Counted from the stretch's first letter, positions 46,498-59,060 are shown. The stretch: DNA of 64,000 nucleotides from Pterois miles (GCA_947000775.1 CAMQGK010000328.1:1942001-2006000); one strand, 5' to 3'. Notes: a model not told the origin generated them from the letters alone. Made by a program: numbers and translations.

Positions 46498-47250
46498 AAA
46501 AAAAAAATCTTCTTCTACTCATCCTGTGCACTGCCGATGTGTAATGTGTCCGATCGGACTCGAAGCTGTCGTTGGCCCCTCCTATCTAGATCCTTGCTTG
46601 TGTAGGACAAACTCTCAGATGTAGGTCGCACTGGACAAAAGTGTCTGCTCTCTGAAACTGTAGACCTGTAGAGTCATCCGTCTGTCTTGTTACGGACTCT
46701 TTAATGAGGGCAGAACCAGCTTTTCTCAGCCTGGTCCCACCAATGAATGGCACAACAATCTGTAATCTGTATGTGCAATAACAGTGTTCTTGCTTTTGGC
46801 GTCATTTCACGCCATGTAATCAGTACTGAGGTGCAATGCAAATGCTAAAAACGTTGAATAGAGTTTCACGTGTTGTTGAGTTATTTTACGTATTTATTTA
46901 AAGCCCAACCATGAAGTGGTTTTGTTGCCTAAATATAACTATGACAGTTTCATGGTAACGACGGGGTGTTAAATGATGTGATGCGTTATCATGACATGCA
47001 GAAACGTACTATTTAGACATCTTCCCATGACATTGGGTTGGCTTCTCCACACTGTAGCAACAACATAAACAAATGTCACATAGATGAAGATGCAGCGACT
47101 CAGTTGTACGTAATGTGAAAACATGGTACTGCATGTATGTACTTTAAAACAAGAAAACTACTATGTCAAATATGTTTGGAGGGAAATGTATTTACTCCCA
47201 GACTACATTTGTTTTTGACTGATCACAGATATGTTTCTGCTTTAATAATT

Positions 47251-47700
47251 CTTGGGACTAAATTGGTTCACTTTTTAGTTTATAAAAGTATACTTTTAAG
47301 TACTTTAGTACTTAAGTACTTTAAGTGTGAGAATAATAAACTTTGAATACACAGCTAGTTTACACCTAAGTTATATTTTGTACTGCAACTATGCAGTTTG
47401 TATACTGATGGTTTACCAGTTTGAACTTGAGCTCCACCATTTCTCACAACGCCAACAAACACGTCACAAGTCGTGAACTCAGAGCTTTCTGAAACTTCCC
47501 ACTGACGAGGTCGTGAATACGACATGAAGAGGGGTGTTCAGGGTACACGGTAAACACCACCACATTTGAAGGCACCATATGTATACTTTTACTGTAAAAG
47601 TATTGTATTTCTCTGATAAGTACATCAAAAGTAAACTGAAAGTATACTCATTTATTTTAAGTTTAAAGAAGTACACTAATGGCACACTTGAATAAATGTC
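47251..47700. repeat. Repeat debris, including a truncated copy of the intron-1 MITE family
   Basis: 47282-47330 is a near-palindromic 'aagtactttagtacttaagtac' type motif. 47440-47581 ends in ATTTGAAGGCACCAT and carries 'gaaacttcccac' and 'ggtcgtgaatacgac', matching the end and interior of 8036-8480. 47580-47660 again has 'agtatac' motifs. Confidence 0.5.
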
Positions 47701-48179
47701 TTTTTGGTAAGAGTTTGTAGGAGACAGACAGACATACCAGGCATCAGTAACCCATCAGTCTGATGATGGATAACTCTCTATAATTCAGGGATATTTCTGG
47801 GATATGTGGTCCAGGACGAGGCTCATTATCATTGTTACAGTCTGATTAGCAGCTTTAGATGCCTGGCTGGAGGTGGAGTTGAGAGACGTAGCCTCTCATA
47901 ATCTAATCTGTCTACTAACAGACTGTTGTCAGCTGTAACTTCTTTTGTATTTGTCATCCTGTGTCATGATTTAGTTTCATCCATCCTGTCTGTGTTTCAT
48001 GTTATTTGTAATCATAGTCTTGTACATATGAATCCTGGATAAATCCTTCACTTGAAGCAAACAGGCCAAGAAAGCATCGCTTACTGTCAAACTGTGAAGC
48101 AAAGAAAGATTGAAAAGAAAAACAGCAGCAGACTGGTGCCAACATAAAACTCTGAATGACCTAAATGTGTCTCCATTAG

Positions 48180-48222
<43 letters not shown>

Positions 48223-49054
48223 TAACTCAATACACGCCATCCAAACGGGGTATAACTCTCCAACCCTCAGAAATGCTGTTGCTTACTTTGGAGGGTATAT
48301 GAAAGGTTAGCTGGCTGTCTCCCAGCATGCCTTCCTGTCAGCTCTGTTTGTGCAGCAGTGGGAGATTGTAGATCAAGAAACTGTGGATTTCTTATCCTGG
48401 GGTTTTCTGTTTTAAAGAGTTGTAATTTTGTGATTTCAAGGTACTGTTGGGAACTTTCAGTTTCATTATGTTCCCGTTCCATATACGCCATTTGCTCCTA
48501 CCTGTTTTCCTCTTCCTTGTCCTCTTTTTCCCTCCATCCACCCCTCAGTCCTGTCTCCCTCTGACAGATGAGTGTGTCAGAGGTCATATGGTTGTAATTA
48601 GGAGAGCGCTGCCTTGGCGCTCTGCCCTGCTTCCTGTTTCTAATCTATGAGAAAACAGGCTTCACTTCAGTCAGTCCTGAAAACAGCTGTTAGCCTCGGG
48701 CTCAGCCTTCAAACTCCCAGCCTGAATAAAACTGTCTTTAACCATCTTCATAGCCTTCTAACATTTATCATAACCTTCCCCACAAACACACCAACTCCAC
48801 CCTCCAATTTCCCTTCTGCTTGATCAGTTACATAACTGCAGAACGACAAAATCGCTGGAATGCACAAGGCCTCACTTTGCTTACACAGTACTGGTACTTT
48901 GACTGCTGATACAGATATCAGCTGAGCTGTTAATAGTGCAGCTCACAACATTTACAGAGAAACATTATTAGCCTGTTAGTTTTGGATCATTAGAAAAGAT
49001 CAGGGGTTATATTACCTTGTTTTTTTAAACTACATCCAGCATCTTTACTTTGCT
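47701..49054. other. Intergenic, no gene recognised
   Basis: No supported exon; one CA array at 48184. Confidence 0.4.
48184..48220. repeat. (CA)18 microsatellite
   Basis: Uninterrupted CA units. Confidence 0.93.
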
Positions 49055-49447
49055 TTAACAGGTGGCTCTTGTTATCCAGCAGGGGGCGACTCCTCGGGCT
49101 GCTAATACAAGTCTGATGGTATAGAAGTCTATGAGAAAATGAGCCTCCTTCTCACTTGATTTATTACCTCAGTAAACATTGTAAACATGAGTTTATGGTC
49201 TCAATCGCTAGTTTCAAGTTATGATGTTCATTTTCATTAAATTATAGTCCATTTAGAGTCAAACAGACCATAAAGCAGGGGATACTTTAGGGCGGGGCTA
49301 CCTTGTGTTTGACAGGTCGCTACCACGGCGTTACAACTTGAACCCTTTCATAGTGTGTTTTCAGTTCATGAAAGTTAATCATTACATTTTTGGTTGCCTA
49401 AAAACATCTCATTCAGCGTTCAGTTGTACTGAGCTCCACCCTCTCGT
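49055..49447 (-). mobile_element. Dispersed repeat (family A), copy 3, reversed and truncated
   Basis: It carries 'ccagcagggggcgactcctc', 'tttatggtctcaatcgctag', 'tttagagtcaaacagaccat', 'gggcggggctaccttgtg' and 'tgagctccaccctctcgtg', then stops. The outer part present in other copies is missing. Confidence 0.75.
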
Positions 49448-50663
49448 GCAGTGGTGGGTAATTATTGATCCTGGGGTCCACATGAGAAACCCAGATTGAT
49501 GCTGGGGGCCAAACAAATACTGACAGACGTAACCTCCATTTTATCACTATAGAGAAACATATTGGGCCCTTATTTTTCAGCATTTATTATACTGAAAATC
49601 ACACATCAAACTCACGTCTTAGCCTGCAGCCCCTCGGCTGTCCTCTGCTTCTCATCTCCAGACAGGTTTCTGGATTTTTCTACATGTTTTGTCTCAAATT
49701 GACGGTTCTAGTTGTATTCTCTGAAAACAGCCTCGCAGTCCATGACTTATTATAGATGTGCCGCCTCAGCCGGTGATGCTACTTTAAACATCAACGTCAA
49801 GTGTGACAGGAAGAAGCACACTAACGATACATGAGCATTTCAAAATAAAAGCTATTTTCTTTACTGTTTTTTTAGCTTTGCAAATAATTGTATGGTTTGT
49901 CTGAGACCTTCCAGGTTGGGCAGAACCATCACAAGTACCGGTTCTGGTCCGCGGGCCGTAGAATGCCCCGGTCTGATCTTGTGTCACTTACGGTTGCAAA
50001 ATATCAAGATGGTGACAGCTGAAAAACAAACCATCAGTTTTTAGTGACATAACTTAAATCTTCTTTCTGAAAAAAAACGACTAAGCACTTGTACTGAAGT
50101 GCTTGGGAGGGATGCAATTTAATTTTCTGATTACATCTAGCTCTTGTTCCCATTGTTTAAATGCGCTTTGGGCAACAGTATCTGCCAAGTACACATAGAG
50201 TACATGCACATAAAATTAAGGCTGAGCATTGAAACATATACAGTATGTATTTCCTCTATTTATTCATATTCTCTATTGTTCTATTTTATCTTATATTTCT
50301 TGACTTTTGCCCTGTTTATTGTCCAAGACAAATTCCTTGTTTGTTCAAACGTGCTTGTCAATAAAACTGTTTCTGATTGTGAACTGCTTGTGAGAAACCC
50401 TGCCTGAGATCCTGTCCTTCCATTCACTTTGTTAGGGAGCGCTTTCCACTCAGCAGGGATAATTGAAAGAGATTTTACGCCACTTGATTGTTTATAGTTT
50501 AACAGGATTAAGAGAAAAAGCCTCAACTGGCTGCTTGTTTTCAACAGTCTTGTAAAAACTGAGTTAATTTGGTCTGATCGCTGCAACTGACTGTGAGCGT
50601 ATTTAGTTGAAGTGCAGCATTTTGTTTTTAATGGGCAACAAAGTGAGCATAAATAAAGGGATT

Positions 50664-50705
<42 letters not shown>

Positions 50706-51323
50706 TGTTGTGATTTGTTCAGTTTTAATATATCTGTGGCGTTAATGCATTTTTTATTTTTTTTTTTGTTTTTTGTCACCTCAATTTACATTTTGTCAGC
50801 CTCACACGTCTTCATTTTACTAGTGAGTAAATATTGTGCTCATACAATGGTTCCTATGATATCTTATGAAAAGTTGGTCCTTATTTTTCAATCCTATCTC
50901 CTTCAAGCCAGTCTTCACTCAAAATAAACTTCTGTCTTCACAGGAGACAACTTTGTTAGGTTTAGGGAAGAAAGCTATTTACATAGGTTTAGGAAAGATC
51001 GTACTGAAGTTAAAGTGGCGTAACTTAGGTAGGTCGGAAGGAAGTTACGTTACAAAAACTACTTTAGGTTTAGGAAAAGATTGTGGTTTGAGTTAAAGAA
51101 ACACTGGAATTGGTGTAAGTATGGAGATTACTATGAACGCTGGTCTTTTGGGTGAAACGCGTCCCAACGTGGCGTTCGCTGCTCTTTATAGTTCCTTGTT
51201 CACGACTACATGATTTACATACGAGCTGATTTTGTGGGACACAAACTACAGTGCATTTACTTTTCCTAGGAATAGCTGCGAACGGTGGATGAGAACAGCC
51301 TGAAATATTTAGTCTTTAATACC
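49448..51323. other. Intergenic, no gene recognised
   Basis: It contains a CA array (50665). 50930-51180 has repeated 'ggtttaggaaag' motifs of repeat-interior type. No gene is seen. Confidence 0.4.
50665..50703. repeat. (CA)n microsatellite
   Basis: About 19 CA units. Confidence 0.93.
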
Positions 51324-51668
51324 AGAGCTGCAATGATTATTTGATCAGTTGTCAACTATTAAATTAACTGCAAACTATTTTCACAATCAATTAATCCGTT
51401 TGAGTATTTTTTTAAGGAAAAAAGTCCAAATTCTCTGATTCCAGCTTATTAAATGTGAATATTTTCTAGTTTCTTTCCTCCTCTTTGACAATAAACTGAA
51501 TATCTTTGAGTTGTGGACAAAACAAGACATTTGAGGAAGTTTTTGGAAACACTGACATTTTTTTTTTTTTTTTACCGCTTTCTGACATTTTCTGGACTAA
51601 ACAACTAATTAATCAAGAAAACTATCGACAGATTAATCAACAATGTTACTTGCATTGTTACTTGTAGC
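51324..51668. mobile_element. AT-rich MITE with AGRGCTRCAA ends, copy 1
   Basis: It matches 57183-57494 across 'gtcaactattaaatt', 'gtttgagtatttttttaag', 'gtgaatattttctagtttct', 'aactgaatatctttgagttg' and 'aaacaactaattaatc'. The ends are AGAGCTGCAA and its loose inverse TTGTAGCC. Confidence 0.72.
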
Positions 51669-52030
51669 CAAACAGCTTGTCTACTGTGCATGTTGAAACA
51701 GCCTCCGCTAGTCCGAGCTAACAAGCCAGGAAACAGTTCAGATGTCCTGCTTTGTTTCCCAATACAGCTTTTCAGAGCTCCACTCAAGGCTTAAAGTATT
51801 TACAACGCTGCAGTCTGCTTTTCCCCGAGCAAAGCCTCCCTGAGGACGGCATTACAGCTAATGGGAGAGATATGGCCATGCAGATGGAGCTGGCACGCTG
51901 CAGACCCAGCCGCTGCCTCTCAGACTCTGAGATCGGTTTGTTTATTTTAGACACTTGAATGATTTCTGGTTAAATCTCAAATACCATCCTAAACTGGACT
52001 GGATAGTGTCATTTATAAAGAATTATGTTG
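51669..52030. other. Intergenic, no gene recognised
   Basis: No supported feature. Confidence 0.4.
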
Positions 52031-53172
52031 CATTCACACCAGCAGCAAAGCAGATTTTCGCCTTGCTTTTCTTGTGACTTGGACCACCGGTATCCTTTGA
52101 GGAGAAGGAGCTTGTCTCCATAGATACCAGCAACTTTTCTTTCCTCCATTTCAGCGATCAACTATGGAAGAAAGAACCGCTGATGTTGCCTTGTACATGT
52201 TGTGAAAGTCCCAGATATGTCAGAAAAACTGTTGTTTCTGGGTTCAGAGCATCAACCGGCGGCGAGCTGTATTCACATACAGCGCCGCTGCATTGACTGT
52301 ATCTAGCAGCTACACGTCACTGAGATATCAACCCAAAATAAACAGACTGTGCTGTTGTTTAATTGCAATGAACGGATCAAAAGAACGGCGAAACAACAAT
52401 ATAATGATTTGTAAAAAGGATGAATTCATGCTTTGTCAGGTCTGTTAAACTGTTAAAATGCTTGTTTTCTGAATGGCAGCCGCTCCATCAACACTCAACA
52501 TAAAGTCATCTAGGCATAAATACGGCAGCGACATTGCTGTTTCTACCATAGACAGTCTGTCTGGTCCGGTTTCTGTGCAGATATGATGTACTATCGTAGC
52601 TCTGAAATTTATTTCCTCCATTTCTGATTCAACAACGTTAGGAGATCAGTGATGATGATGGTGATGATGGCAGGAAGAGAAACTCAATATGATTAACTTT
52701 CACCACACATCCATCCGTCCATCGTCAACTGCTTTTCGCGTTAGGGTCACGAGGGGCTGGAGCCGATCCCAGCTGGCATAGGGCAGGTCGCCAGTCCATC
52801 GCAGGGCACATAGAGACAGACACCATATAGACAGACAACCATTCACGCTCACATTCACACCTACGTCATCAATTAACCTAAACAGCATGTCTTTGGACCG
52901 TGGGAGGAAGCCGGAGTACCCGGAGAAAACCCAGAGTCCCAAGCTGGAATCGAACCTGCGTCCCTCTTGCTGTGAGGCGAGAGTGCTAACTACTGCACCA
53001 CCGTGCAGCCCCTTTCACCACACAGTGTTATGCAAATTTCTTACTCCTGTTGAAATATTTCAATTTGCATGTTCACGTCACCAGGCACAAGTTCATGACT
53101 ATTCGCCTCTTTGCACTGACTCTGGATGTAATCGCATTGCATAAAATGTTCGCTTTGCTCTTGGTGTGAATG
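52031..53172. mobile_element. DNA element with CATTCACACCA inverted ends, carrying a SINE insertion
   Basis: CATTCACACCAGCAGCAAAG at the left is inverted at the right (CTTTGCTCTTGGTGTGAATG). Without the SINE at 52710-53011 and one copy of its target duplication, the unit is about 827 bp. No coding region is preserved. Confidence 0.68.
52710..53011 (-). mobile_element. tRNA-derived SINE of V-SINE-like type, copy 2, reversed
   Basis: Reverse complement gives GGGCTGCACGGTGGTGCAGT, GGTTCGATTCC, CTTTGGACGGTC-side motifs (CAAAGACATGC) and the tail with GATGG repeats. It is flanked by a perfect 13-bp duplication CTTTCACCACACA at 52697-52709 and 53012-53024. Confidence 0.88.
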
Positions 53173-53600
53173 TGAAAATTCCCCCTGCAGAAACGTGACA
53201 ATGTGCATATACTTAAAAAAGCGACATTTTCACCTCATAATACAATACATCATATACAGACTTCTCATTTCACTTTTTCATTCTGGAGCCGTTTAAGTTT
53301 TCATAATCAGGTTTCTTTTTGTTGCTCAGTGGTACAGCGCAAAGAGAGGCTTGGTTCGTGAAGGAGGAAATACTGTTTACAAATGCAAACACATACACAG
53401 TTCAGCCCCAAGAGCACGAGTGGAAGCACAGAATCAGGCTATAACGACAGCTATTATACAGCTATTTACATAAACCGCTCTGCAGTTTGAAGTCTCTGTA
53501 AGAATACATCATACTTAATCATCATAACCCTAATGCATTCTTGCATTTGGAAATAAAGCACCTTTATTTTTCATTTTGATATGCTGGGATTCACTTGTGT

Positions 53601-54275
53601 TTAAAAGGTCAGTTCACCAAAAGTACATAAAATATGACTTTCCCCTCCTAACACAGCTATGCAGCTCATTTTACTATTATTCAAATGTTTTTTGTATTTC
53701 TTTTTAGAGGTTTGACTGTTTTCTTTGGGACTATTTCATCAGACGAAAACAGTCCCAATGAAACATGTTGACAGTAATCACTGTTTCTGGAAAGCCGTTT
53801 TTATGCTGGAGCTTTTTAAATGCATTTTATGTTTTAAGCACCACAAACAAAATCATTACAGAACTGTATGCGGTGAAGACTTAATTCTGTAGATTTGTCT
53901 GAGTCAGGTTTGTTGGCACATGGGGAGCAGTATCTGACTCGTCATTGGCTGCTAATGTTACACACCTGGGATGCACCAGGAGTTGACATGATAACTGATT
54001 TATTGATTTAGATACAACAATTGTGTATATCTATCATTTTAACCGTAAAATAAAAACTGACCTGCCTACATCAGCAGCAGCATGATGCGCTGATCAATTA
54101 ATGTCTTAGAAACAAATGAAAAATCATAGAAACTAATATCAAAGTTACAAATACATGGAAGTAATAGAGTTTTCTTTAGACTGTAGATCATGTCCTAACC
54201 AGTTTAATACTGAATCAGTTACACCATGAAGGGTAAAACTGATTTTATTACTGTTTGGGTGAACTAACCTTTTAA
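53601..54275. mobile_element. MITE with TTAA ends (piggyBac/Kolobok-like target)
   Basis: TTAAAAGGTCAGTTCACC at the left and GGGTGAACTAACCTTTTAA at the right are inverted copies, each with TTAA at the outer edge. It is 675 bp and non-coding. It belongs to the same terminal-sequence family as 19918-20892. The superfamily assignment is inferred from TTAA only. Confidence 0.72.
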
Positions 54276-54739
54276 AGCTAAGCGTTCTTCTGAAAGGCAC
54301 AACGGAAACATGATGTTTATGACAGCAGTCTGTCTGAACACACTTTACTCTCTATTCATAGCACAAATACATAACCGATTGCACAGATGTAGGATTCCTG
54401 ACGCAACTTGTGTTTATACACAAAGTCCCTGAAGTGAAGTGGAGAGGAGACGTAGCACAGCACAGAAGTACGAAAAATGATTTACCTTTGTACAAAAGTG
54501 TATTTCTAGTGCAAACTCAACATTCTTCCTAATTGCGTGCTGCGCTATCCGTCTCTTTTTTTATTGTTCCTTTTGATTCTAATATATGTTTTTGGTAATC
54601 CTCGTGTAAGAAAGGACAGCATATTCCTCTCCAGGCAGAAAGGGATTTTTAATAAGCACCAAACTTGTAATGTTCATTTTAGTTCACCTTTCTTGGCATG
54701 AAGCAGTATCCATGGCAAAAAAACCCAAATAATCCTCTT
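54276..54739 (-). other. Probable 3' untranslated region of the c1qtnf gene
   Basis: It lies directly after the stop codon on the - strand. An AATAAA hexamer (- strand) at 54560-54565 is a candidate polyadenylation signal 175 bp after the stop. The true 3' end is not determined. Confidence 0.4.
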
Positions 54740-55287
54740 TCAGTGGATGCTAGGTGCCACCAGGTATCCATTGAAGGTGATGTAAACATCCACGTCGTCA
54801 CTGTAAACGGCGTTCTCCCTCTCCCTCTTGTAGAGTCGAACCCAGACCTCGTCGTTCAGAGCCAGATCCATCATGACGCTCTGGCTCTGCATGATGGATC
54901 TCTCGCTGGGCTGAGCATACAGGATCACCTGCTCCTTGTCGTTGTGCATCAGGTGGAGGTAGGTCTCCTTAAAGTTCCAGGTGTGGATGTTAATGTTGAA
55001 GAAGTAGATCCCCGGCACATAGCAGTAGAACTTGCCCTTGAACATGTTGAAGTGCTCGTGGAGGTTGACAAACACCGTGTCGAACACCAGCGCCTGGTAG
55101 TAGTCCACGCTGTGCAGGGACTTGCGACGTCCCACCGAGAAGGAAGACCGAGGGATCTTGCAGGCGTCTCCAGGGGCACCCATCTGGCCTTTGGTGCCTT
55201 TAGGGCCTACGTGTCCGCGGTGACCAGGAGGTCCTTCTAAGCCGGGCTTGCCAGGTGTACCCTTGTCTCCTCGGTCTCCCTTATCAC
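54740..55287 (-). CDS. c1qtnf6: C1q/TNF-related protein, CTRP6/CTRP1-like: terminal exon (collagen stalk end and C1q domain)
   Basis: This is a secreted, trimer-forming protein of the C1q/TNF superfamily, known for metabolic and complement-related signalling. The exon opens after acceptor CCACACAG (55288 side) and completes a split Gly codon (phase 1). About 14 Gly-X-Y triplets follow (DKGDRGDKGTPGKPGLEGPP and on to MGAPGDACK), then the full C1q head from FSVGRRKSLH. Landmarks of the head are FNMFKGKFYCYVPGIYFFNI, LYAQPSERSIMQSQSVMMDL, VWVRLYKRERENAVYSDD and ITFNGYLV, with the stop at 54740-54742. The LYAQPSERSIMQSQSVM block favours CTRP6 while KFYCYVPG is CTRP1-like, so the symbol is provisional. 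The signal peptide and stalk start must lie in one or more exons at higher coordinates, which I could not find up to 64000. Confidence 0.9.
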
Positions 55288-55994
55288 CTGTGTGGACATA
55301 TTAGATATTTTCAGGAAAAAAAAAATCACATATTTTTGAAAAAAACTAGATAGATCAATAAATAGATAATAAGGAAATTTTAACTAACTAAACTAAACTA
55401 AATATAGTTATAAATTTGTGAGAAAAAAAAACATAAAAATTCCATGAGATTAAAGTCACAAATATAGGAGCAATAAAAACCACAACGCTTCACTTTGCAG
55501 CTGGATAAACTTCATAACTCCACAGACGCTGCCGTTAATCATGGTGCAAAATATATTAAATACATTAGTATTTATTTAAGTTCATAAAAGAAAACAGAAA
55601 GAACATGAAAAATGGCATATAGGTATCTTTCAGGACCATCCTCACCATGTAAAAAATTAAATGAATTTGCACAAAAAGAGTTTTTTCTTGCAAATTTATG
55701 ACTTTAATCTTTGAGTTTTTTCATAGAAATGTATTGATTTATTTATATATTATAAATTTATTAAATTTGTAATCTGGGAAATTCAGATTTTTTTTCTTGT
55801 AAATTAATGAGTTTATATCTCACAGAATATGCATGTTTATATCTATTTTCACAAGTTTTTCTTGTAAATCGATCATTTTAATATTTTTATATAATAAAGA
55901 GAATATCCAAGTTTTTCTTTTTTATTTCAAAATTTTTTATTTATGACAGAATTTCAGAGATTCAATTTTTTTAAACCTTTTAACCTCCTCTTCT

Positions 55995-56070
<76 letters not shown>

Positions 56071-57182
56071 TTTTTTTAACCTACAGTGGCCCTGATACAC
56101 CGTTGGACTTAACAGATTAAGATTTACAAGCTACTGAAATTATAAAGCACAACACAGTAATAAAATCAGTTTTACTTTTGATATTTTGAATACATTTTGC
56201 TGATAATATACTTATGTATGTCCTGACACTCAAGTGGGATTTTAAATGCAGGATCTTTATTTGTAATGGAGTGTTTTTACATTAATGTATTGTACAAGTA
56301 CTATAGTAAAGGTCTGAGTTTTTCTTCGTTCACAGAAACATTTTAATATTTTAGCTTTTGATTTGCGTTTTTTTCATAGAGGATGAATTAGATGTTACTT
56401 ACTGAGATGATTGTGATATCTTCTTTTTGTCGGTTGAGATGGAAATTAGTCCTGATTGTGCCCATTAACATTCCAGGCTGGTTCAGATCTCATCACTAAT
56501 TGGTTGCAGCATTTAGTGAGTAAACAACTGATCTAATGCCAAACAGGCTGCTCATCTGGACATATACATGCTGCCGTTCAGCTTGTTTTTGTCGTTTCAA
56601 TGGTTACAAATCCAGAAAATTTCACCAAAGCTTTCACATCTAACCTCCCAGATCCTACCTAATAAATCTGACGGCCTTTTGTCGAAGTGATGCGTATCTT
56701 CTATCGACTGTGAGACAAAATGTTCAGACAGAAATGTGTCAGGAGGAGGATCTGTCTGGAAAATGTTTACTGGTGTGTTCATGTGCCAGGGTTTTTAAAA
56801 TGCTGTGTCAAAAACATTTTAATGTAATCCATGACCTTTACTGACCTCTACTGTGGACTGGAACGGCAATAACACTGATATACTTTATTTCTGCAAGAGC
56901 GAAGAGCGTGTGATGCCAAAGGGGCGTCAAAAATAAAGGCAAGGGTTAAAGGGATTTGAAAATCTCAGGAATCTCAGCAGCATGGGTGCGTAAATGAAAA
57001 TATAAGAGAGGTTAAGATGCTTTCTCTCCAAAAAAAACTTTCTCTTTATATGAGACAACTAAAGATTGGTTGAAATTAAAGGGTATAAACTGTATCAGAG
57101 AGAAAGGAGCTTCTACTGTAGTTCATATTGTCAGATATTCTCCATGGTCAGCTGGAAACATGGCTGTTGAGGGAAAATCTTT
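55288..57182 (-). other. c1qtnf intron or upstream sequence
   Basis: Very AT-rich, with a compound CT/TA/GT microsatellite at 55997-56070. I searched for a further Gly-X-Y or signal-peptide exon on the - strand and saw none. Confidence 0.45.
55997..56070. repeat. Compound (CT)n(TA)n(GT)n microsatellite
   Basis: CT units over 55997-56030, TA units over 56032-56050 and GT units over 56051-56070, with no unrelated bases between the blocks beyond a G. Confidence 0.94.
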
Positions 57183-57494
57183 AGAGCTACAACAATAAAT
57201 TGATTAGATGTCAACTATTAAATTCATCACCAACTATTTTGATAATCGATGAATCGGTTTGAGTCATTTTTTTAAGAAGTCTGCAGCTTCTGAAACGTGA
57301 ATATTTTCTGGTTTCTTTATTCTCTGTGACAATTAACTGAATATCTTTGAGTTGCGGACAACACAAGATATTAGAGGACGTCATCTTGAGCTTTGGGAAA
57401 CACTGATCGATATTTTTCACTATTTTCTGATACTTTATGGATCAAACAACTAATCGATTAATAGAATTAAAAAAAAAATGTTATTTGTAGCCCT
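57183..57494. mobile_element. AT-rich MITE with AGRGCTRCAA ends, copy 2
   Basis: Left AGAGCTACAACAATAAATTG and right (inverted) GTTATTTGTAGCCCT ends. It shares its interior in order with 51324-51668. Internal short palindromes of the ATCGATTAAT type are frequent. Confidence 0.75.
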
Positions 57495-59060
57495 AAAAAC
57501 CAATTCTGTGAGTTCATTAGCTAAATAAATCATTTAAAACTCCACTGGATTATCTAAATAATGCACATAATCAGTGCTGAAAACAGGGCTGGTTCTCTCA
57601 CCGTTGATTCAGAGAGTATTCTCATGTTGCAGCTTTATGCTCAAACATTTAGATTATTTAAACCCTCATCAAGCACTCAGTACTCCATGATGACAAAGCA
57701 AAAAAAACCTGAAATATCTCATTGACGGCAGACCGCTGTGACCTGAATTGAAGCCCAGGTGCCTCCCATTTCTCCTGATCATCTCTGAGGTGATTCTGCT
57801 GCTTGACTGGGGTCCACCTGTGGTTCATTCAGCTGATTGGACGTGACTCAGAGAGGCTCCCACACCTGTCTATATGAGAGCTGACAGCCATGAGGCTGAC
57901 GGAGCTGTGTGCAGAGCTCAGAGACGGCGTTGTGTTGAGGCACAGCTCTGAACTTTGTCTTTAATTTGTCACCTGTCTCTACATACAGACCCCAGACCGT
58001 TTCATTCATACACACAGTGCTAATGATAATGGATGTTAATGGTTAATGGGTGTGTTAGCCCTCAGTGACTCTTTCCTGCCTCTTGTGCTGTTGTATTTAA
58101 AACTTGACAGCAAGCTCTGAAAATGATTAATGAGGAAAAAGATCCTGGCTTCACTCCTGGCTGAAATGTTGAAGTGAACATTTTGACTGTTTGCTGTTGT
58201 TCCAAGTAAACAAAAACTAAAACTCTGTACTCAGACGTCAAGGGCCTACTTTCTAGGAGCCCACGAGACTGCTTTATAGGACTTTATGAATTCCATCACC
58301 GTATCAGTATGAAACAGCTGTAATAAAGAGAAGAAAGGCCTGTGAGCAAAGCAAACGTTCCTTAAACACAAGTGAATAAAGCGAGAAATAAAACCGCCCA
58401 GTGACCCTTCTATATATTTAGGTCAATAATACTCTAAAGACATCTTGCTCTGCTGTCTGGATCAGGAGTTAAACACTTCTGGGTTGGGTAAACCACACAG
58501 GAAGAAGCCACCCTCGCTTCCTGGAGGCCTGAAGTAAACACCAGTGCATCTGTCCAGCTGTGACCGGCGTCCACACAAAGAGCCCTGAAGCAGTTTCCAC
58601 GAACAGCAGCGTAACAGCACGGACTGATCCTCTGTCCTCAGATCGAATAACAACCTCATGGCCTTTCTTTCTCTTTAGATATTACAGAGAAACATGCACT
58701 GTTTCCCTCCTGCCTCATCTGCTGCTAACTGAGCTGGTGATTTCCCGCCCTTCCCCACAGCCAGGCTGTTCACATACACCGTTCGTAGCAATACGTCTAA
58801 AACGTAGTGCACTGTACTGTATGTATCCCACAAAATGAATGCATATTTAATCCACACAACGGTGAATCAGGAAGTATAAAGAGCAGCGGATGCCGTGTAG
58901 GGAGGAGGTCAGTGTGGATGGGTGGGTCAAAACACACTTGACTTACCCAGGAGACCGCTGTTCGTCTCCCGTCAAGACAACACTGATTTATCACGTAAAT
59001 ACTGAAGTAACACCGCTGACGGAGTTATTTTAATCCAAAGCATGATCTTTTCCTAAACCT
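57495..59060. other. Intergenic or intronic, no gene recognised
   Basis: 58896-59060 carries 'gggtgggtcaaaacacac', 'cccaggagac' and 'cctaaacctaag', a fragment of the same repeat type as 4918-5058 and 27395-27550. No exon is supported. Confidence 0.4.

Larger units (their letters stand above)
45266..47250. other. Intergenic, no gene recognised
   Basis: It includes palindromes at 45714-45758 and a degenerate GAT-rich tract at 46380-46497. 46900-47010 carries 'gttgcctaaatataact' like other repeat interiors. No gene is seen. Confidence 0.4.

Noticed and set aside
46363..46605. Met/Leu-rich 80-codon frame that resembles a membrane peptide
   Set aside because: It is a translation of the degenerate GAT repeat.
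54698..55240. 180-codon + strand open frame opposite the c1qtnf exon
   Set aside because: Antisense shadow; the - strand encodes a clear collagen-C1q protein.
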